DNA of 64,000 nucleotides, from contig NZ_QKMR01000001.1 in NCBI RefSeq assembly GCF_003208175.1, positions 291,615 to 355,614 on the forward strand, given 5' to 3'. The position numbers were made by a program, and so were the translations under genes. Below the pieces are notes generated by a model. The model saw only the letters and a list, made by a program, of their open reading frames with translations. It was not told the DNA's origin and did not search any database. The stretch comes from Ruminiclostridium sufflavum DSM 19573 (lineage in GTDB: Bacteria > Bacillota > Clostridia > Acetivibrionales > DSM-1351). Shown piece by piece: positions 61,016 through 64,000 of the stretch; position 1 is the stretch's first letter, and every line of letters starts with the position of its first letter.

Positions 61016-62896
61016 ATGCTAAAGTTTATAAGCATAAAAAAATTAAAAAATGACAGCGAATACAGAACTATTGCTTTAACTGTCATTTCAGGTGTTTTTC
61101 TTGTAATAAGCTGGTTCGGATGGCTTAAAGGTATACTGCCCTTTGATGCTGCATGGCTCAGTATAGTGATAAGCGGTACACCAATTCTTTATCTGGCAAT
61201 TACCGGCCTGTTTACACGATTTGATATCCGGGCCGGTGTGCTTGTAAGTATCGCCCTTGTGGCTTCGGTGGCTATAGGTGAATATTTTGCTGCCGGTGAA
61301 GTCGCCTTCATTATGATGATAGGCGAAGTATTGGAAAACCGCACAGTCAGAAAAGCTCAAGAAGGTCTCAAAAAACTGATACAGTTAACTCCGCAGGTTG
61401 CCAGCGTGAGAACACCCTCAGGTGAAAAGGAAATCCCCGCAGAGCAGGTACAGGTCGGTGATATTATTCTTGTAAAGCCCGGAGAAGCAATCCCTGTTGA
61501 CGGTATTATTGTCAGCGGTCAGTCTTCTATCAATCAGGCAATTATAACCGGTGAGTCTATGCCAATTGATAAAACTATAGGCGATGAGGTTTACGTTGGC
61601 ACATTAAATCAGATGGGCGTTATAGAGGTTAAAGCAACAAAGGTGGGCCAAGACACCTCACTTTCCAAACTTATCAGGATGGTTAAGGAAGCAGAAGATA
61701 AAAAAGCACCTGTAGTACGAGTTGCCGATAAATGGGCCACAATCATTGTTCCTATCGCTCTGGCGCTATCCGTCATTGCATATATCGTGACACGTGACAT
61801 AACAAGGGCTGTTACGATACTTGTTGTATTCTGTCCTTGTGCACTGGTACTGGCAACTCCTACCGCAATTATGGCTGGTATAGGTAATGCTTCCCGGAAA
61901 GGTATCCTTATTAAAAGCGGTGAAGCAATGGAAAAGGTCGGGAGGATTGATACAATTGCATTTGACAAGACAGGAACTATAACTAATGGCAAGCCTGAAG
62001 TTGTTGAAATTGTTGCTGTATCACAAAATCACAACGAGGACTCCATACTGCTATTGGCATCTATTGCTGAAAAGTTTTCTGAGCATCCTTTAGGTAAAGC
62101 TATTTATGCAAAGGCTGTTCAAAAATCACTAGCTGTGTCCGACCCTCAGGAATTTAAGATAGATTTAGGTCTGGGGGTTAGAGCTTTAATAGATAACAAA
62201 ACAGTATCTGTTGGCAATTACAAGCTACTCGCGCTAAATGATGTCGCTGCATCAGAAGAGATTAAAGATATTGTCACCACATATGAAAGTCAGGGAAAAA
62301 CCGTAATGCTAGTGGCACAAAGCAATGCTATTATAGGTCTTATTACAGTCGCCGACAGAATTAAGCCTAGAGCATGCGAAACCATACAGCAGCTGAAAAA
62401 TACAGGAATCAAGGATATACTGCTGCTTACAGGTGATAACAGGAATACTGCCTTGTCTATAGCCAAACAGGTAGCTATTGATAATGTTTATGCCGGACAA
62501 TTGCCTCAAGGAAAGGTTTCCGTTATTGAAAAATATATGAAGGAAAATAAAAAGGTGTGTATGATCGGTGATGGTATTAATGATGCTCCTGCTCTTGCCA
62601 TTTCCAATATCGGTGTTGCAATGGGTGCCCTAGGCACTGATATTGCGGTAGAAACAGCTGATATTGCATTAATGTCTGATGACCTCAGCAAAATTCCAGA
62701 AATGCTAATGTTATCTAAAAAAGTTTTAAGCACAATAACAGTCAACATTATAATTTCTATGGCAATTAACATAATTGCCGTACTTCTCGCAGCCCTGGGC
62801 ATTTTAAGCCCTATTGTAGGGGCATTAGTGCATAACTTCGGTTCTGTTTTGGTAGTCATGAATTCAGCAGCTCTTCTTAAATACAAAGGCTCATAA
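61016..62896 (+). CDS. Heavy-metal translocating P1B-type ATPase
   Basis: 626 aa, no N-terminal HMA metal-binding domain. Motifs: CPC at 273-275 in TM6 (VVFCPCALVLATP), TGES in the actuator, DKTGT with phosphorylated Asp317, HPLG in the nucleotide domain and GDGINDAPAL. The last helix reads VHNFGSVLVVMNSAALL, unlike the MxxSS of Cu+ pumps and with Asn where Zn/Cd pumps usually have Asp. The substrate is thus uncertain; the CsoR-like partner suggests copper, the TM8 residues do not. Ribosome site TTAGGAGGTCAACGGT precedes the ATG. It exports metal ions from the cytoplasm. Confidence 0.92.
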   Translation: MLKFISIKKLKNDSEYRTIALTVISGVFLVISWFGWLKGILPFDAAWLSIVISGTPILYLAITGLFTRFDIRAGVLVSIALVASVAIGEYFAAGEVAFIMMIGEVLENRTVRKAQEGLKKLIQLTPQVASVRTPSGEKEIPAEQVQVGDIILVKPGEAIPVDGIIVSGQSSINQAIITGESMPIDKTIGDEVYVGTLNQMGVIEVKATKVGQDTSLSKLIRMVKEAEDKKAPVVRVADKWATIIVPIALALSVIAYIVTRDITRAVTILVVFCPCALVLATPTAIMAGIGNASRKGILIKSGEAMEKVGRIDTIAFDKTGTITNGKPEVVEIVAVSQNHNEDSILLLASIAEKFSEHPLGKAIYAKAVQKSLAVSDPQEFKIDLGLGVRALIDNKTVSVGNYKLLALNDVAASEEIKDIVTTYESQGKTVMLVAQSNAIIGLITVADRIKPRACETIQQLKNTGIKDILLLTGDNRNTALSIAKQVAIDNVYAGQLPQGKVSVIEKYMKENKKVCMIGDGINDAPALAISNIGVAMGALGTDIAVETADIALMSDDLSKIPEMLMLSKKVLSTITVNIIISMAINIIAVLLAALGILSPIVGALVHNFGSVLVVMNSAALLKYKGS

Positions 62897-62993
62897 AAAG
62901 TGTCATATAATAAGAGATTCCCCGTTTAAGGCATTCTTGCCATTTAAGCTTATCAAAAGCTATTAAGCAGCGGATATTGCCGTATTCCCCACA

Positions 62994-63025
62994 AAAGAGC
63001 GTATTTCCAGAGGATACTGCTCTTT
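62994..63025 (-). terminator. Hairpin after the small membrane protein gene
   Basis: AAAGAGC (62994-63000) pairs with GCTCTTT (63019-63025), with an inner GTAT..CC/GGATAC extension. Between two convergent genes; a short T tract follows on each strand. Confidence 0.6.
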
Positions 63026-63097
63026 AAAAAGCTCTTTGCCTAGCTACTTCTGAGGATGCCAAAAATAGGTTTTTACTAATCAAAAATCGGAGTAAAA

Positions 63098-63352
63098 CTA
63101 CTCCTTGGTAATTATTTTATCTGATTTTGAAAAAACTCCCCATAAAGAAAATGAAATACCTGTTATCAGCAAAATGGCACCTATAATTATGGCTGGAAAC
63201 AAGCCTAAATTCAATACCGTTTGCCAATACCTTCCTAATTTTGTATTCCATTCCGTTGTATTATCTAAACTCATGCTTGCTATTAGAGATGAAAACAAAA
63301 ACATCAACACTCCTGTTACCTCAAAGCCTATTCCTGCTATTATTTTTTTCAT
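63098..63352 (-). CDS. Small membrane protein, two TM segments, unknown
   Basis: 84 aa. Two hydrophobic segments: GIGFEVTGVLMFLFSSLIAS (about 7-26) and LGLFPAIIIGAILLITGISF (about 48-68), with a short extracytoplasmic loop containing Trp and Tyr. The C-terminus is basic. The start has AATGGGGGTAAATTGGT upstream, a modest ribosome site. No family recognised. Confidence 0.55.
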   Translation of the reverse strand: MKKIIAGIGFEVTGVLMFLFSSLIASMSLDNTTEWNTKLGRYWQTVLNLGLFPAIIIGAILLITGISFSLWGVFSKSDKIITKE

Positions 63353-63531
63353 ACCAATTTACCCCCATTATTTAAATAATATTTGCTCCAGTTTATCACA
63401 GCAAAAGTAAAAAGTCATGTATGAGTTCAAATCTCCATACTTGACTTTAATTTGTATCATTCATTGAAAATAGATGCATATGCAAATTCCTACAATTTTT
63501 CCTACAGTTCACGCTTCCCAGACTTCTTGTT

Positions 63532-63651
63532 ATGCTTACTATATGTAGTTGGGAATACACAGTATTTGTAGAGAGTGAAGATGAAATAGTTTATTACGGT
63601 TTCGGTTTGTATTTGACATTGATTAGCCTATACAAAAAGATGAACATATAG
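63532..63651 (+). pseudogene. Short fragment of unknown coding sequence next to the IS
   Basis: A 39-codon frame reads SWEYTVFVESEDEIVYYGFG and LYLTLISLYKKMNI. The composition is protein-like, but there is no ribosome site, and the open frame continues upstream without a clear start. It may be the tail of a gene truncated near the IS element. Low confidence. Confidence 0.25.
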
Positions 63652-63679
63652 TGTTCGAAAAAAAGACTTATGGTAAAAC

Positions 63680-64000
63680 TGACCTTGCCTCAATAAAATG
63701 GACAGCAAGAATCACTATTTATCTCATTAATTCTTATAATACCTATGATATTTCCTTCAGCATGAATGGTGGAATATACCCATTTGTTGAATGAGTCCTT
63801 TTACGGTTATAAAACAGTTCTATGTATTCAAAAACAGCCTTTTTAGCCTCAGCTCTGGTCTCAAAATTATAATCATTTAGCCATTCCATTTTAAGTTTGC
63901 CCCAGAAAGATTCCATAGGGGCATTGTCATAACAATTGCCCTTTCTGCTCATACTGCATACAAAGCCATATCTTTTTAGCAGATTTTGATAGTCATTACT
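63680..64000. mobile_element. IS3-family insertion sequence, right part, runs off window
   Basis: The element end is placed at TGACCTTGCCTCAATAAAATGG (shown here only as its first bases, TGACCTTGCCTCAAT) starting at 63680. That 5'-TG and the downstream ATGGACA resemble the terminal repeats of IS3/IS150-group elements. The other end and any target duplication lie outside the window. Confidence 0.6.
63743..64000 (-). CDS. IS3-family transposase (orfB), C-terminal part
   Basis: The frame is open to the window edge; 86 codons before the stop are visible. DDE-domain end: YGFVCSMSRKGNCYDNAPME (the conserved SRxGNCYDNAxxES with the last catalytic Glu), SFWGKLKMEW, FYNRKRTHSTNGYIPPFML. This is the rve_3 region of IS150/IS3 transposases. 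The N-terminal catalytic Asp residues and orfA are outside the window. Confidence 0.93.
   Translation of the reverse strand, partial: SNDYQNLLKRYGFVCSMSRKGNCYDNAPMESFWGKLKMEWLNDYNFETRAEAKKAVFEYIELFYNRKRTHSTNGYIPPFMLKEIS

Overview
The window is AT-rich, low-GC Firmicute DNA, most likely from a mesophilic cellulosome-forming clostridium of the Ruminiclostridium (former Clostridium cellulolyticum/papyrosolvens) type. Evidence is two secreted proteins with type I dockerins (an expansin-like protein at 19.3 kb and a GH11-CBM6-dockerin-CE4 xylanase/esterase at 32-34 kb), strong GGAGG ribosome binding sites, and many A/T-flanked intrinsic terminators. The genus is an inference; no rRNA or tRNA gene was found.

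Layout. 1-9.6 kb: the start of an aldehyde dehydrogenase, a Dus-family tRNA-dihydrouridine synthase, a PAP2 phosphatase/glycosyltransferase pair, UDP-galactopyranose mutase, a secreted two-repeat protein, a small holin-like membrane protein, a GH3 beta-glucosidase whose 5' end looks rearranged, and a 43-codon galE remnant. 9.6-31.9 kb is the most unusual part. Operon B (promoter near 19.07 kb, terminator at 9.56 kb) encodes three uncharacterised proteins of 261-285 aa, at least two of them clear paralogs, and then a 2114-aa single-module type I polyketide synthase (KS-AT-DH-psiKR-ER-KR-ACP, with a degenerate ER cofactor loop). Operon A (promoter near 28.6 kb, terminator at 20.4 kb) encodes four large uncharacterised proteins: two beta-rich, one with a secondary-structure pattern like an ABBA prenyltransferase barrel, and one of 1227 aa with a propeller-like N-terminus and long hydrophobic helices. 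A dockerin-expansin gene lies between the operons. Divergent from operon A are a receiver-XRE response regulator, a multi-membrane-segment histidine kinase and a beta-trefoil protein, which may form its control module.

32-50.9 kb: the xylanase/esterase behind a repeat-rich promoter, a KhtTU-type K+/H+ antiporter pair, a PAS-LuxR regulator, a ribose-type ABC sugar importer, an old-yellow-enzyme/ferredoxin operon (the ferredoxin is only 55 aa), a TIM-barrel epimerase followed by a Gfo/Idh/MocA dehydrogenase that is separated by one in-frame TAG from an NPCBM-like domain, and a BlaI/BlaR1-type regulator pair with a well-defined promoter/operator. 50.9-59.7 kb: an eight-gene amino-sugar or galactitol-type operon (ABC importer without ATPase, SIS isomerase, GatZ-like aldolase subunit, PfkB kinase, GntR regulator, AGE-family epimerase) with a promoter and candidate operator. 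59.7-64 kb: a non-coding stretch with a decayed reading frame, a CsoR-type regulator/P1B-ATPase metal-efflux operon with promoter and GC-palindrome operator, a small membrane protein, and an IS3-family element running off the right edge.

A dispersed repeat family beginning AAGTCAATTACTATCGGC occurs at about 5.4, 28.85, 35.7 (two degenerate copies), 45.3 (one complete 169-bp copy that can fold into several hairpins) and 60.6 kb. No CRISPR array was seen.
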